A stretch of 35,873 bases of DNA from Kiloniellaceae bacterium (GTDB taxonomy: Bacteria > Pseudomonadota > Alphaproteobacteria > Kiloniellales > J153): assembly GCA_021776095.1 (NCBI GenBank), contig JAJFGO010000080.1, positions 1 to 35,873 of the forward strand. The letters run 5' to 3'. Shown in pieces: positions 27,301 through 35,063 of this stretch. The notes below the pieces were generated by a model. The model was not told where the DNA came from. It was given only the letters and a program-made list of their open reading frames with translations, and searched no databases. Both the position numbers and the translations under genes were made by a program. The first letter of the stretch is position 1, and every line of letters starts with the position of its first letter.

Positions 27301-27555
27301 ACTTTGACCAGCGTGTTCGGCATGTTGCCGCTGGTCTTGTTTCCCGGCGCGGGGTCGGAGTTGTATCGCGGACTGGGATCGGTCGTGGTCGGCGGCTTGG
27401 CTATGTCGGCGGTCCTAACCCTGTTGCTGATCCCGCCGATGCTGACCATGCTGGTCGGTACTTTGGAAGGCCCGGGCCTGAAAGCCCGCCACGAGGCCAA
27501 GGTCGGGCGCGAGCCCTTCGGCGGCGCCCAGCCGGAACCGGCCGCCGGCGAATAA
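24310..27555 (+). CDS. RND efflux pump inner-membrane permease
   Basis: The 1081-residue protein is an AcrB/MexF-family permease that uses proton influx to export toxic compounds from the periplasm. It begins with NLIRLSIERPIAVIAAVLMVLLFGLVAL (TM1) and LEEIPIQLAPDVDRPVITV...WPGAAPAEIE, the usual family beginning. Two large periplasmic loops each follow a TM helix. In TM4 the motif reads GMVVDAAIVVLENIYRH: Asp414 is kept, but the second Asp of AcrB (D408) is Ala415, as in several HAE-type relatives. The second half has VYLVMAVLFESFIYPLIIL and FGMLPLVLFPGAGSE. It is 30-40 residues longer than AcrB. No outer-membrane channel gene is adjacent. The substrate is unknown. Confidence 0.92.
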   Translation: MNLIRLSIERPIAVIAAVLMVLLFGLVALEEIPIQLAPDVDRPVITVTTTWPGAAPAEIEREILNRQEEEMAGLEGLEDITGRAEPGRSRLTLEFDIATNMDRALLLVSNRLDRVNGYPDEANEPTLDTAGSEDSPIAWFIITRAEGNDRPIHEFGDFIEDVVKDRIERVPGVSRVNVYGTSEREMQITVEPQLLARYGLTLSQVVATLRAANASVSAGDVEEGKRRYVVRTEGELNTLEAVRGVVLRTSTGTGTGTGAGGLARVTLGDIADVDFGYQDPTAAIRQLGEPSIAFNAQRETGANVIEVMEGVRQAVRELNNGPLPAASLDLRQAYDETVYINSSIDLVKQNIYVGGSLAIAILLLFLRSPRATLIISIAIPVSVIGAFVAMAALGRSINVISLAGLAFSIGMVVDAAIVVLENIYRHRELGRTAKEAAFRGAKEVWGAVLVSALTTVMVFIPILVMQLEVGQLFRDIAVAISVSVLLSLVVSITVIPALSKWVFEFGRAKDTENRPARHALPGIDHLARGFVAAVMSFIQTIVRSRMLAFGVVAAITLAAGVGAWRYLPKLEYLPEGNRNLVFGIIIPPPGYNLATMTEIAEEIETEIKPHWATVSGRESKPGEPPKIERFFFVASRARTFLGAISVDPQRVGELIPVLQDSVFREPGTFGFINQPSIFGRGIGSGRKIDLDISGHDLGEIIQVARRAAGKVVAALPLHEGNQFRPNPGLELGAPEVRVIPNRTRLNDNGVTARELAETIDAFNDGLRIAEVTAGSERIDLIIQGPDKNVTETQGIASLPVVTANGQIVPAGSLADVILTSGPTEIRHRERFRTITLEIRPAPGVPLEAALDTLHEKVIDPLRLEGLPPGIRMGLSGTADKLTQTWNAMVVELLLAIAIVYLVMAVLFESFIYPLIILLSVPVAAAGGVAGLVVLNFYVFQPLDMLTLLGFVILIGIVVNNAILLVHQTLHHLRHEGMAVHDAIIEATRNRIRPIFMSTLTSVFGMLPLVLFPGAGSELYRGLGSVVVGGLAMSAVLTLLLIPPMLTMLVGTLEGPGLKARHEAKVGREPFGGAQPEPAAGE

Positions 27556-27565
27556 TGCGCGGCGC

Positions 27566-27684
27566 CTAGTGGTGCGACCCAAGCGGATGGTTCCCATCCG
27601 TTTGGATAAGTCGCCCCACAAGATCAATGTGTTGGTGGTCCGATCCTAACGCTTGGAAACCAAGCGTTAGGATCGGACCACTAG
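27566..27684. repeat. MITE-like palindromic element with two hairpins
   Basis: A 119-bp segment between the RND permease and tusA is bounded by inverted 15-mers: CTAGTGGTGCGACCC at 27566-27580 and, as complement of 27670-27684, CTAGTGGTCCGATCC (13 of 15 equal). Inside, 27579-27590 pairs with 27594-27605 (one wobble) and 27635-27656 pairs perfectly with 27660-27681. It has no coding capacity. The size, ends and CTAG termini suggest a miniature inverted-repeat element or a pair of REP-like units. The tusA stop codon lies in its right end. Confidence 0.6.
27635..27681. terminator. 22-bp perfect inverted repeat, possible bidirectional terminator
   Basis: Arms 27635-27656 and 27660-27681 are perfectly complementary over 22 bp around a loop AAA. 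The hairpin stands between the convergent RND operon and tusA, where it could stop both transcripts. There is no long T-run, so its terminator role is inferred from position and stability. Confidence 0.55.
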
Positions 27685-27941
27685 TCCGCCGGAACCGGCC
27701 GGCGCAGGCGAAAGACATAGACGCCGTCGGTCTCCGCCACCTTGATCAGCTCGGCTTCGCCGGTTTCAACCCAGACACGGAAATCCTGCACCGCGCCCGG
27801 ATCGGTCGCATGAACCTCCAGGACTGCCCCGGGCGGCAGGCCTCGCAAGGCCAGGCGCGCGCGCTTCAGCGGGGCCGGGCAATTCAGCCCCTTGGCATCG
27901 AGAACGACCTGCCCACTATGGCTTTTTCCGCAGCGCGTCAT
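27681..27941 (-). CDS. TusA/SirA-family sulfur carrier protein
   Basis: The 86-residue protein has the TusA fold pattern. VVLDAKGLNCPAPLKRARLALRGLPPGAVLEVHATDP carries the conserved Cys21 in the CPxP motif, and the end GVYVFRLRR is typical. TusA-type proteins accept a persulfide on this cysteine and pass it to tRNA thiolation, molybdenum cofactor or sulfur-oxidation enzymes. ATG at 27941 after a GGAGCGGAGCG site is chosen; the longer frame from 28055 would overlap the start of the divergent regulator gene. The two genes share a 112-bp promoter region, which suggests that the sensor controls this carrier. Its stop lies inside the MITE-like element, which could have replaced the last codons. 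Confidence 0.85.
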   Translation of the reverse strand: MTRCGKSHSGQVVLDAKGLNCPAPLKRARLALRGLPPGAVLEVHATDPGAVQDFRVWVETGEAELIKVAETDGVYVFRLRRPVPAD

Positions 27942-28053
27942 CGCTCCGCTCCGCCCGAGGTGTCTCGGCGGGACCTGGTTTTCGGCCTTGCGCCGGGCCC
28001 CTATAAAATTACATAGGCTTGACCCGCGCGCCTGCCAAGCAACACTATACCCC

Positions 28054-28413
28054 ATGCCCTACGGCGATATCCGGCAATCGGTCGAACGGGCCTCGGCCTT
28101 GCTCAAAGCCATGAGCAACGCGCGGCGCCTGTTGATTCTGTGCCACCTCTCGGAAGGTGAGCGCTCGGTCGGGGAGTTGTGCGCTTTGGTCGGCCTCAGC
28201 CAATCGGCGCTGTCGCAGCATTTGGCGAAGCTGCGCCACGACGAACTGGTCTCGACTCGGCGCAGCGCGCAGACGGTGTACTACTCGGTCGAGGCCGGCG
28301 AGGTCGAAAGCATCCTGCGCACCCTGCATCAGCTCTACTGCGCCGAGGGGCGGGACGCCCCGGCGCGCCGCACCCACGAGAATGTGACCCCACCGCGCCG
28401 CGCGGAGCCCTAA
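28054..28413 (+). CDS. ArsR-type persulfide-responsive regulator (BigR/SqrR-like)
   Basis: The 119-residue protein is a winged helix-turn-helix repressor of the ArsR/SmtB superfamily. The core ALLKAMSNARRLLILCHLSEGERSVGELCALVGLSQSALSQHLAKL is close to BigR and SqrR. Two cysteines, Cys30 and Cys96, are 66 residues apart, the same spacing as C41/C107 of SqrR and C42/C108 of BigR, where a tetrasulfide or disulfide bridge between them lifts repression. A third, Cys43, is extra. The position beside tusA supports a sulfide or persulfide sensing role. No ribosome site precedes ATG 28054, so the message may be leaderless: TTGACC at 28019-28024 and CACTAT at 28043-28048 are a possible weak promoter that would place the start at about the ATG. 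Confidence 0.87.
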   Translation: MPYGDIRQSVERASALLKAMSNARRLLILCHLSEGERSVGELCALVGLSQSALSQHLAKLRHDELVSTRRSAQTVYYSVEAGEVESILRTLHQLYCAEGRDAPARRTHENVTPPRRAEP

Positions 28414-28456
28414 AATCGACCTAGATTTTGGCGGATTCAATCACGCCGGAGGCCGT

Positions 28457-29002
28457 ATGTACCTATTTCCCGCACCGCGTCATCGCCGAACCCTCATGGC
28501 CGCGCTTTGCGCCGGGCTGTTGGCCCTGCCGGACATCGCGCACGGGAACGGCAGCCTCGAGGGCATGGCGCGGGTGATCGACGGCGACACCATCGCGGTC
28601 GCCGGCCGCACCTTGCGCCTGCATGGAATCGACGCGCCGGAGTTGGGCCAGGCCTGTTCGATTCGGGGCCGGGCCTACGATTGCGGCATGGTCGCGCGGA
28701 CCGCGCTGATGGACCTGACCGCCGGCACCCCGGTCGCCTGCCAACTTCTGGACGGCGCCGCCACCTTGAGCGATACCGAGCCCCCCGGGCCGGCGGCGCG
28801 CTGCGCGGCGGCCGGCTACGACCTTTCCGAGGGCATGGCCTATACGGGCTGGGCCCTGGCCGACCGCGACGCCACCGCCCGCTATGTCCGCCTGGAAGAG
28901 GACGCGCGGGAACGAGGGCGCGGCCTGTGGAAAGGCGCCTTCGTGACCCCCTGGGATTGGCGCCGGGGCGAGCGCCTGCCGGACGATCCGGCCAAGGACT
29001 GA
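28457..29002 (+). CDS. Secreted thermonuclease-like (SNase domain) protein
   Basis: The 181-residue protein has a basic-hydrophobic N-terminus (about 1-29: LMAALCAGLLALPDIAHG) like a signal peptide and then an SNase-type OB fold. The hallmark ARVIDGDTIAVAGRTLRLHGIDAPELGQAC holds the conserved Asp and the catalytic Arg54 and Glu62. A later segment YVRLEEDARERGRGLWKG is the usual end of the domain. Four or more cysteines (for example Cys67, Cys75) suggest disulfides in the periplasm. Such proteins cut DNA or RNA near 5'-phosphate sites with Ca2+; many short proteobacterial members are poorly studied. A GGAGG stands 4 bp before ATG 28457. Confidence 0.85.
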   Translation: MYLFPAPRHRRTLMAALCAGLLALPDIAHGNGSLEGMARVIDGDTIAVAGRTLRLHGIDAPELGQACSIRGRAYDCGMVARTALMDLTAGTPVACQLLDGAATLSDTEPPGPAARCAAAGYDLSEGMAYTGWALADRDATARYVRLEEDARERGRGLWKGAFVTPWDWRRGERLPDDPAKD

Positions 29003-29096
29003 GCGACCCGCAAAATCACCGGCCGATAGATCGACGGGCCAGTGACAGGGCCCGATCCTTGGACCATGATGCGGCCATGTCCGGCCTCCTCTCCCC

Positions 29097-29759
29097 ATGC
29101 CTCCGGTTATGAACCTGGCCCCGGCCGCGCTCGCCGTCCCTTTCGAGTCCGGCCCCGGCGAGATGGCCGCAGCCCTGGCCCGCATGGCGGATGAGGACGC
29201 GGTCTCCCTGCCCTTGCTCCACGACGCCGCGTGCCGCCGCCTGGTCGAGGCCGCGCAGGCCCTGCCATTCCGCCGGGCGACGCCGGTCATCGGCAGCGGC
29301 GACAAAACGGTCCGTCAGGATTTCGAGCTGTGCTACTCGATCCCGCCGGGCAGCGCGTTCCACCACACCGCGGCGGCCCTGGAGCATCTGTTAGCGGCCG
29401 CCCTGGCGCAGCCGAACGCGGCGCCTCTGCTGGCCGCGCCGCCGCCCCTGAACGACCTGATCGTGCAGCGCTATGCCCCGGGCTGCGCCGGGATATCGCC
29501 GCACCGCGATCACTTGCGTTACGAGGACCTGGTCATCATCGTTCCGCTCAGCGGGTCGGCGCGCTTTTATCTGTGCGCGGCGCGCGACGGCCGCGCGCCG
29601 CGCGAGATTCCCGCCCCGGTCGGCAGCGCCGTCATCATGCGCGCACCCGGCTTCGACGGCAGCCGGACGCGGCCGTTTCATTACGTCGAGGACATCGCGG
29701 CCGAACGTCTCAGCTTCGGTTTGCGCCACGACGTGCGCGACACCCCGCCGCCGAACTGA
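29097..29759 (+). CDS. 2OG-Fe(II) oxygenase superfamily protein, AlkB-like fold
   Basis: The 220-residue protein has a double-stranded beta-helix iron site of the form H-x-D...H. HRD is at 136-138 in AGISPHRDHLRYEDLVIIVPLSG. His195 is in RPFHYVED and Arg204 or Arg210 probably binds 2-oxoglutarate. The order NDLIVQRYAPG-x(4)-SPHRD follows AlkB-type dioxygenases, but nucleic-acid binding loops of AlkB are not clearly present. ATG 29097 is used; ATG 29109 is in frame four codons later. It is 17 bp upstream of queA in the same direction. The substrate is unknown; an RNA or small-molecule hydroxylase is possible. Confidence 0.7.
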   Translation: MPPVMNLAPAALAVPFESGPGEMAAALARMADEDAVSLPLLHDAACRRLVEAAQALPFRRATPVIGSGDKTVRQDFELCYSIPPGSAFHHTAAALEHLLAAALAQPNAAPLLAAPPPLNDLIVQRYAPGCAGISPHRDHLRYEDLVIIVPLSGSARFYLCAARDGRAPREIPAPVGSAVIMRAPGFDGSRTRPFHYVEDIAAERLSFGLRHDVRDTPPPN

Positions 29760-29776
29760 ATCGCCCGCCGTCTTTC

Positions 29777-30823
29777 ATGCGCACCGAGGATTTCGATTTC
29801 GATCTGCCGCGCGAGTCGATCGCCCAAGCGCCGGCGAGCCCACGCGACGCCGCGCGCCTGCTGGTGGTGGGCGAGGACCTGCAGGACCGCATCGTGCGCG
29901 ACCTCCCGCGTTGCTTGCGCCCCGGCGACCTTTTGGTGGTCAACGACACCCGGGTGATCCCGAGCCGCCTGTTCGGGCGGCGCGGCGCGGCGCAAATCGA
30001 AGTCACGCTGACGGAACCGGCGCCCGGCGGTCTGGCCGCCCGCTGGCGCGCCTTCGCCCGGCCCGCGCGCAAACTGCGCCTGGGGGAGGAGGTCGAGTTC
30101 GGCCCCGGCTTCGCGGCGCGGGTCGCGGCCAAGGAGGACGGCGGCGCGGTGATCCTGGATTTCGAGTTGGATGCCGAGGGCCTGCGCGCCGCCCTGGCGC
30201 GCCACGGGGCCATGCCCCTGCCGCCCTATATCCGGCGGCCGCGCGGCGGCGAGTCGCGGGACCGCGAGGACTACCAAACCCTCTTCGCCGCGCGCGACGG
30301 CGCGGTCGCGGCGCCGACCGCCGGGCTGCATTTCACGCCCGAACTGTTGCAGGCCCTTGAGGCGCGCGGCGTGGGGCGGGCCACGGTCACCCTGCATGTG
30401 GGCGCCGGCACCTTCCTGCCAGTCACCGCCGAGGACCCGCGCGACCACCGCATGCATGGCGAGACCGGCGAGATCACCGAACAAGCCGCCGAGGCGATCA
30501 ATGGGGCCCGCGCGGCCGACGGCCGCATCGTCGCGGTCGGCTCGACCGCCCTGCGCCTGTTGGAGAGCGCGGCGGACGATGCCTGCCGGGTTCGGCCTTT
30601 CGCCGGGTCCACCGATATCTTTATTCTGCCCGGCTATCGCTTTCGCACGGCGGACCTCATGCTGACCAATTTCCACCTGCCCCGTTCGACCCTGTTCATG
30701 CTGGTTTGCGCCTTCGCCGGCACGGCACCCATGACGCGCGCCTATGCGCATGCGATTCACGCCGGCTACCGCTTTTACTCCTACGGCGATGCCTGTCTGC
30801 TGCACCGAGCGGAACCATCGTGA
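29777..30823 (+). CDS. queA: S-adenosylmethionine:tRNA ribosyltransferase-isomerase
   Basis: The 348-residue protein transfers and rearranges the ribosyl part of SAM onto preQ1 in tRNA, making epoxyqueuosine. The start [19 protein letters not shown] is the usual one for QueA. Further family segments are [17 protein letters not shown], [12 protein letters not shown], [31 protein letters not shown] and the end [18 protein letters not shown]. The long frame reaching upstream to 29231 is a shadow of the oxygenase gene. It shares 4 bases with tgt (GTGA), so both queuosine enzymes are translated together. Confidence 0.95.
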   Translation: MRTEDFDFDLPRESIAQAPASPRDAARLLVVGEDLQDRIVRDLPRCLRPGDLLVVNDTRVIPSRLFGRRGAAQIEVTLTEPAPGGLAARWRAFARPARKLRLGEEVEFGPGFAARVAAKEDGGAVILDFELDAEGLRAALARHGAMPLPPYIRRPRGGESRDREDYQTLFAARDGAVAAPTAGLHFTPELLQALEARGVGRATVTLHVGAGTFLPVTAEDPRDHRMHGETGEITEQAAEAINGARAADGRIVAVGSTALRLLESAADDACRVRPFAGSTDIFILPGYRFRTADLMLTNFHLPRSTLFMLVCAFAGTAPMTRAYAHAIHAGYRFYSYGDACLLHRAEPS

Positions 30824-31953
30824 GCGCGCCCGCATTCGGCTTCGACCTTCTGGCCAGCGACGGCGCGGCGCGGCGCGGGCGCGTCACCACCGCGCACGGC
30901 GTCATCGACACCCCCGCCTTCATGCCGGTCGGCACCGCCGCCACGGTCAAGGGCATGACGGTGGAGGAGATCGCGGCCACGGGCGCGCAGATCGTCCTGG
31001 GCAACACCTATCACCTCATGCTGCGGCCCGGGGCGGAGCGCATGGCGCGCCTGGGCGGCCTGCACGACTTCATGTCTTGGCGCAAACCGATCCTGACCGA
31101 TTCCGGCGGCTATCAGGTCATGTCGCTCGCGGACTTGCGCAAGATCGACGAGGACGGCGTGACCTTCCGCTCGCACCTGGACGGCGCCGCCCACGCCCTG
31201 ACGCCCGAGCGCGCGGTGGAGATTCAGGGCCTGCTCGACGCCGACATTTCCATGGTGCTGGACGAATGCACCCCCTTCCCGGCCAGCGAAGCGGTCGCCG
31301 CCGAGTCCATGCGCCGCTCCATGCGCTGGGCGGCTCGTTGCCGCGCGGCCTTCAAGGCGCGCCCCGGCACCGGCCTGTTCGGCATCGTGCAGGGCGGCGT
31401 CTACCCGGACCTGCGCCGCGAATCCGCGGCGGCGCTCATGGAGATCGGCTTCGAGGGTTACGCGGTCGGCGGCCTCGCGGTCGGCGAGGGGCAAGAGATC
31501 ATGTTCCAGGTGCTCGACGACACCGTCCCCGCCCTGCCTCAAGACAAGCCGCGCTACCTCATGGGTGTCGGCAAGCCGGCCGACATTGTCGGCGCGGTCC
31601 TGCGCGGCATCGACATGTTCGATTGCGTCCTGCCGACCCGCAGCGGACGTACCGGTCAGGCCTTCACCCGCCACGGTACGTTGAATATGCGCAACGCCCG
31701 GCACATGGAAGACACCCGCCCCATCGACCCCGAGTGCCCCTGCCCGACCTGCGCCCTGCACAGCCGCGCCTACCTGCGCCACCTTTTCCAAGCCGACGAG
31801 ATGCTCGGCCCGATTCTGCTGACGCGGCACAATTTGCATTACTATCAGCAGGTGATGAGCGGCCTGCGCGCGGCGATTGAGGGCGGGCGCTTGGGTGACT
31901 TCGCGGCGAGGTTTGCGTTGGACGAAGCGAGAGGAGATGTTGCAGCGGGTTAG
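30820..31953 (+). CDS. tgt: tRNA-guanine(34) transglycosylase
   Basis: The 377-residue enzyme swaps guanine-34 for preQ1 in tRNAs for Asp, Asn, His and Tyr. GTG at 30820 overlaps the queA stop; the longer frame from 30706 is not needed. The base-binding motif [10 protein letters not shown] and the general catalytic Asp region ([19 protein letters not shown], like Zymomonas Tgt) are intact. The zinc motif CPCPTC...SRAYLRHL and the end [25 protein letters not shown] also agree with the family. QueA works after Tgt in the same pathway, and the gene order is standard. Confidence 0.95.
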   Translation: MSAPAFGFDLLASDGAARRGRVTTAHGVIDTPAFMPVGTAATVKGMTVEEIAATGAQIVLGNTYHLMLRPGAERMARLGGLHDFMSWRKPILTDSGGYQVMSLADLRKIDEDGVTFRSHLDGAAHALTPERAVEIQGLLDADISMVLDECTPFPASEAVAAESMRRSMRWAARCRAAFKARPGTGLFGIVQGGVYPDLRRESAAALMEIGFEGYAVGGLAVGEGQEIMFQVLDDTVPALPQDKPRYLMGVGKPADIVGAVLRGIDMFDCVLPTRSGRTGQAFTRHGTLNMRNARHMEDTRPIDPECPCPTCALHSRAYLRHLFQADEMLGPILLTRHNLHYYQQVMSGLRAAIEGGRLGDFAARFALDEARGDVAAG

Positions 31954-32058
31954 CGTGTCGCCCGTCAGTCTAGACGCCGTGCGTAGCGAGACGAGTAGAG
32001 GCAGAGAACTAAATACCGTCCATGTTTTCCTGCATATGAATCAGCGAAAGGGTTACCG

Positions 32059-32559
32059 ATGAATAAGGAGAATCCAGTCAATCCCGATACGGACCATCAA
32101 AATATCGAATGGGAAGCATGGTTAGAAATAAGAAAAAAATCCATCCAAGATGAATTCCATTCTGCAAAACAATACAATCATGCAATTATTTTTGCCGGAT
32201 TTGCCGGGTTCTTTGGTCTTTGGGCAATTGTAAAAAACACTATAGATTCTACGGCATTATCATTTTCTGTATTGTTGATGCTAATCTCTGGAGTCGTGTT
32301 TATCGGGTGGGAAGTTTATCGAATGATCTATCTCACTTTGCGCATCAGTCATGCCTCAAATGCCGCAGAAAATACCACGGATGCCCGTGCCGAATTTGCT
32401 ACTGCTGACAAGGCAGAACGTGATGGAATTGTCCGTCTCATGCGTTATTGGCCATGGGTGTTGGGCGCATCTATTATTCCCGCCCTAATTTCCGTCGCTA
32501 TATTTGCCTATACAATGGCGTCAGATTTGTTGGCAAAATTGATTTTTTGTCCGCAATAG
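32059..32559 (+). CDS. Hypothetical three-TM membrane protein
   Basis: The 166-residue protein is AT-rich and looks recently acquired. It starts with a polar, charged N-terminus (MNKENPVNPDTDHQ...WEAWLEIRKKSIQDEF). Hydrophobic segments at about 42-59, 67-86 and 133-155 are likely membrane helices, with a charged loop between the second and third. ATG 32059 follows GAAAGGG. I do not recognise a family. Small three- or four-helix membrane proteins of this type often serve as effectors in defence or toxin systems, but nothing here proves that. It converges with the HNH gene, with 98 bp between stops. Confidence 0.65.
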   Translation: MNKENPVNPDTDHQNIEWEAWLEIRKKSIQDEFHSAKQYNHAIIFAGFAGFFGLWAIVKNTIDSTALSFSVLLMLISGVVFIGWEVYRMIYLTLRISHASNAAENTTDARAEFATADKAERDGIVRLMRYWPWVLGASIIPALISVAIFAYTMASDLLAKLIFCPQ

Positions 32560-32657
32560 ATACCCGATAGAACTTCGCGAATTTCGGGGGGCAAGAATTC
32601 CCAATCTGCATCAATCAAAATTAGGTGATACCAATCGTTGGAGCCTTGGGGTCAAGC

Positions 32658-33443
32658 TCATAGTTTCCACTGAAAGGGCGTATATAGATCGCCCTTAGGA
32701 AAGCTCCGAAATTCTTCTATATCATTTTTTACATATCCGAGCAGTGCAATTGATTCACGAAAAAAGGCAAGATAAACGCCAAACGAATTGGCCTCTGAAC
32801 CGTAATACCAATAATAAAACTGGTCATCCAATTCCATGTTACCCCGTTTTAGTGAAACGTGACGTCTTAAAAATTTCGCTAGATCGACAGGAATAACGCC
32901 ATTCTGTATTTGGATATTAGTAAACCACGTTATGGCTATACCCCCTAAATTCGACAATGGTCGATTGGTGTGCCTGTAGTGGAGCGCAAGAAACAACTTT
33001 CTGGCAAACTGGTGGACAGCGCACGTAACAATTGGCCCGTCCATCTTCAAGAAAGGATATTCTTGCAAAAAAATGGTTGGGTCCCGCGGTATGTTGTGCT
33101 TCCTCAACGCCCGCCGAATTTCGTTGGGAGACATTTGAAGTTCTTGTAATGCGCCGGGAATGTTGTTGGAGACACCTAATAGTTTCGCTCTGAATTCGCG
33201 GTGATCTTCCTCGGTGACCCCGTCTGGATAGACACTTGATATCACCGAAACGAGTAATTCATCATGACGGCTAGCCGCGTTACAGTCACGACATGCAGGA
33301 AACGAAAACCCCTCCGGCCATTGTCGCGCCTTGAACAAAGTCCGGGCAGGAATGTGGTCTTCCTCCTCGGAGGCACGAATACCGCCGCAGAAACAACAGA
33401 CCGGGTGCCGACTAAGAAATTCTGCTCTTGTTCGCTTCGCCAT
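32658..33443 (-). CDS. HNH-type nuclease-like protein
   Basis: The 261-residue protein begins with a zinc-ribbon-like HNH block: C-C-F-C (Cys16/17 and Cys19), EEDHIPARTLF (Asp29, His30) and CRDCN (Cys51, Cys54, Asn55). This C..C-DH-C..C-N order is that of HNH endonuclease domains with a structural zinc. The C-terminal 190 residues are an unrecognised helical part without nuclease motifs. Its composition is AT-rich like the neighbour gene. It stands alone on the minus strand. It may be a mobile or defence endonuclease; that the domain is active is inferred from conserved positions only. Confidence 0.6.
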   Translation of the reverse strand: MAKRTRAEFLSRHPVCCFCGGIRASEEEDHIPARTLFKARQWPEGFSFPACRDCNAASRHDELLVSVISSVYPDGVTEEDHREFRAKLLGVSNNIPGALQELQMSPNEIRRALRKHNIPRDPTIFLQEYPFLKMDGPIVTCAVHQFARKLFLALHYRHTNRPLSNLGGIAITWFTNIQIQNGVIPVDLAKFLRRHVSLKRGNMELDDQFYYWYYGSEANSFGVYLAFFRESIALLGYVKNDIEEFRSFPKGDLYTPFQWKL

Positions 33444-33650
33444 CGCCAGCCCAATTATCGTTTAATATGCCACTAGCAAGATGGGCCTCCCGGCAGGCGA
33501 ATCCAATATTCGCAAGTCGCACTTGGTAATCCGATGACACGTAGCTCGCGTAGGGTGCAAATGCGACAGCGTAATGCGCCAAGCGGGCTTGCCAAGAAAT
33601 TCTCCCAACATGCAGTGGACTTGGCTTTGCCAACCCACCCCACGCCCCAA

Positions 33651-34055
33651 TCACTTGACAACTTCGACCAGCGGCTTGCCTTTATCCACGACGTGAACCG
33701 TCAAGACCTTTAGCGGCCCCTCGCCCACGACCTTGAAGCCGCCATGGGGTACTTCCCGGGGAAAATGGAGCGTGGCGCCCGCGCCCAGCGTCACCGGGTC
33801 GCGGCCGGGCGCCCGGAACGAACCGCCGTCGAGGACGTAGAGGAATTCGTCGCCGTGGTGGAAGTGCCGCGGCACCAGGCCGCCCGGCGGTATCTCCAAG
33901 CGCGCCATGATGACCTCCGTGCCCGCCGCGCCGGTCAGGTCCGCCCGGCGTAATTCGATGCGCTTGGTTTCCTCTTGCGCGTGCAGGGCTGATACCCCCA
34001 TTGCACCGAGAACGATGCCTGCGGCCAAGTATCCAAATCGGGTTAGATTTCTCAT
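33651..34055 (-). CDS. Secreted cupin-domain protein
   Basis: The 134-residue protein has a signal peptide of about 26 residues (MRNLTRFGYLAAGIVLGAMGVSALHA-QE) and one small cupin barrel. Metal-site residues are His64, His66, Glu70 (RHFHHGDEFLYVLDG) and His104 (FPREVPHGGFKV), the standard two-motif order. Such periplasmic cupins bind a divalent metal and can be quercetinase-like, isomerase-like or just binding proteins. Core-like base composition. It is divergent from the methyltransferase gene, with a 192-bp gap. Confidence 0.82.
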   Translation of the reverse strand: MRNLTRFGYLAAGIVLGAMGVSALHAQEETKRIELRRADLTGAAGTEVIMARLEIPPGGLVPRHFHHGDEFLYVLDGGSFRAPGRDPVTLGAGATLHFPREVPHGGFKVVGEGPLKVLTVHVVDKGKPLVEVVK

Positions 34056-34247
34056 GTGCTGAAGACTCCAAAATCCGTTTGCCGCACGTCATGGCTGGCG
34101 TCACACATGCAGCGGGCACCACTCCGCTAACTCACCCTACACGGACTCATCCCCTTGCCAAGCCATCACGGAAATATGATGCGGGGGATGTCTTTGCCCC
34201 GACCTAGTCTTGTCGTCCGGCCCACAACATCGCACCTGGAGGCCCAC

Positions 34248-35054
34248 GTGCCAGACGTATTCGCGAATATCACGTCCGTTCCGGATGACATGGTGAACAT
34301 GGTCGCCGATGTCTTGGAGATGCGGGCGGCGATTCCCTCGCAACGAGACATGTTGCGGGACTATCTGTCGCAAATCACGTTCCCCGAGAACGCGCGGGTG
34401 CTGGAGGTCGGATGCGGCACCGGCCCGGTATGCCGGGTCCTCGCCAAATGGCCGAATGTGGCGCAGGTCGTGGGGGTCGATCCCTCCCCCGTCCTGCTGG
34501 CCAAAGCGCGTGAGTTATCCAGCGGCACGGAGGAAATCGCGTACGAAGAGGGCGACGGGAAATCGCTCCGCCACGATGACGCCGCGTTCGATGTCGTTAT
34601 CCTGCACACCTTGCTGACTCATGTCCCAGCGCCCGAGGCGATCTTGGCGGAGGCTCACCGGGTCTTGAAGCCCGGCGGCGCCCTCGGTTTGTGCGATGGC
34701 GATTTCTCGACCGCGACACTTCAGACCGGATCGTGCGATCCCCTGGAAGCCTGCACGCAAGCCTTCGTCGAGAACTTCGTGACCGACAAGTGGCTGGTCC
34801 GCCGAATGTCGGCGCTTGCCCAGGCGGCGGGCTTCGAGGTCAAGCCCATGCGCAGCTATGGCCTGATCGAGACCATCTCGCCCGGACTGACCATGAGTTG
34901 GGTGGATCGAGGCGCGGATTCGCTTGCGGGCCAGGGCCGGATCGGCGCGGAGCTCGCGGACGCCCTGAAGGCCGAAGGACGGCGCCGTGCCGAGGCCGGA
35001 TCGTTTTTCGGTTACATGGCCTATGCGGCTTTGACGGCGCAAAAGCCCGCGTAA
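34248..35054 (+). CDS. Class I SAM-dependent methyltransferase
   Basis: The 268-residue protein has the Rossmann-like methyltransferase fold. Motif I VLEVGCGTGPVCRVL, motif II-like VGVDPSPVLLAKARE, motif III-like FDVVILHTLLTHVPAPEAIL and HRVLKPGGALGL are in order. GTG at 34248 lies 7 bp after GGAG and is preferred over ATG 34155, which has no site and adds 31 unlikely residues. The remainder has the pattern of UbiE/arsenite-type and small-molecule methyltransferases, but nothing that identifies a substrate. Divergent from the cupin gene. Confidence 0.87.
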   Translation: MPDVFANITSVPDDMVNMVADVLEMRAAIPSQRDMLRDYLSQITFPENARVLEVGCGTGPVCRVLAKWPNVAQVVGVDPSPVLLAKARELSSGTEEIAYEEGDGKSLRHDDAAFDVVILHTLLTHVPAPEAILAEAHRVLKPGGALGLCDGDFSTATLQTGSCDPLEACTQAFVENFVTDKWLVRRMSALAQAAGFEVKPMRSYGLIETISPGLTMSWVDRGADSLAGQGRIGAELADALKAEGRRRAEAGSFFGYMAYAALTAQKPA

Positions 35055-35063
35055 CATCGGCGC

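Noticed and set aside
24310-27555. Loss of the second TM4 aspartate (Ala415) in the RND permease as an inactivating change
   Set aside because: Several RND families have one Asp at this place followed by Ala or Ser, so it is normal variation rather than damage.
29231-29776. N-terminal extension of the queA frame
   Set aside because: It is out-of-frame reading of the 2OG-Fe(II) oxygenase gene; the normal QueA start is at 29777.
33412-33654. Short minus-strand frames between the HNH and cupin genes
   Set aside because: Three overlapping frames of 62-80 codons share the stretch, none has a ribosome site, and they look like non-coding sequence, perhaps of an old repeat.
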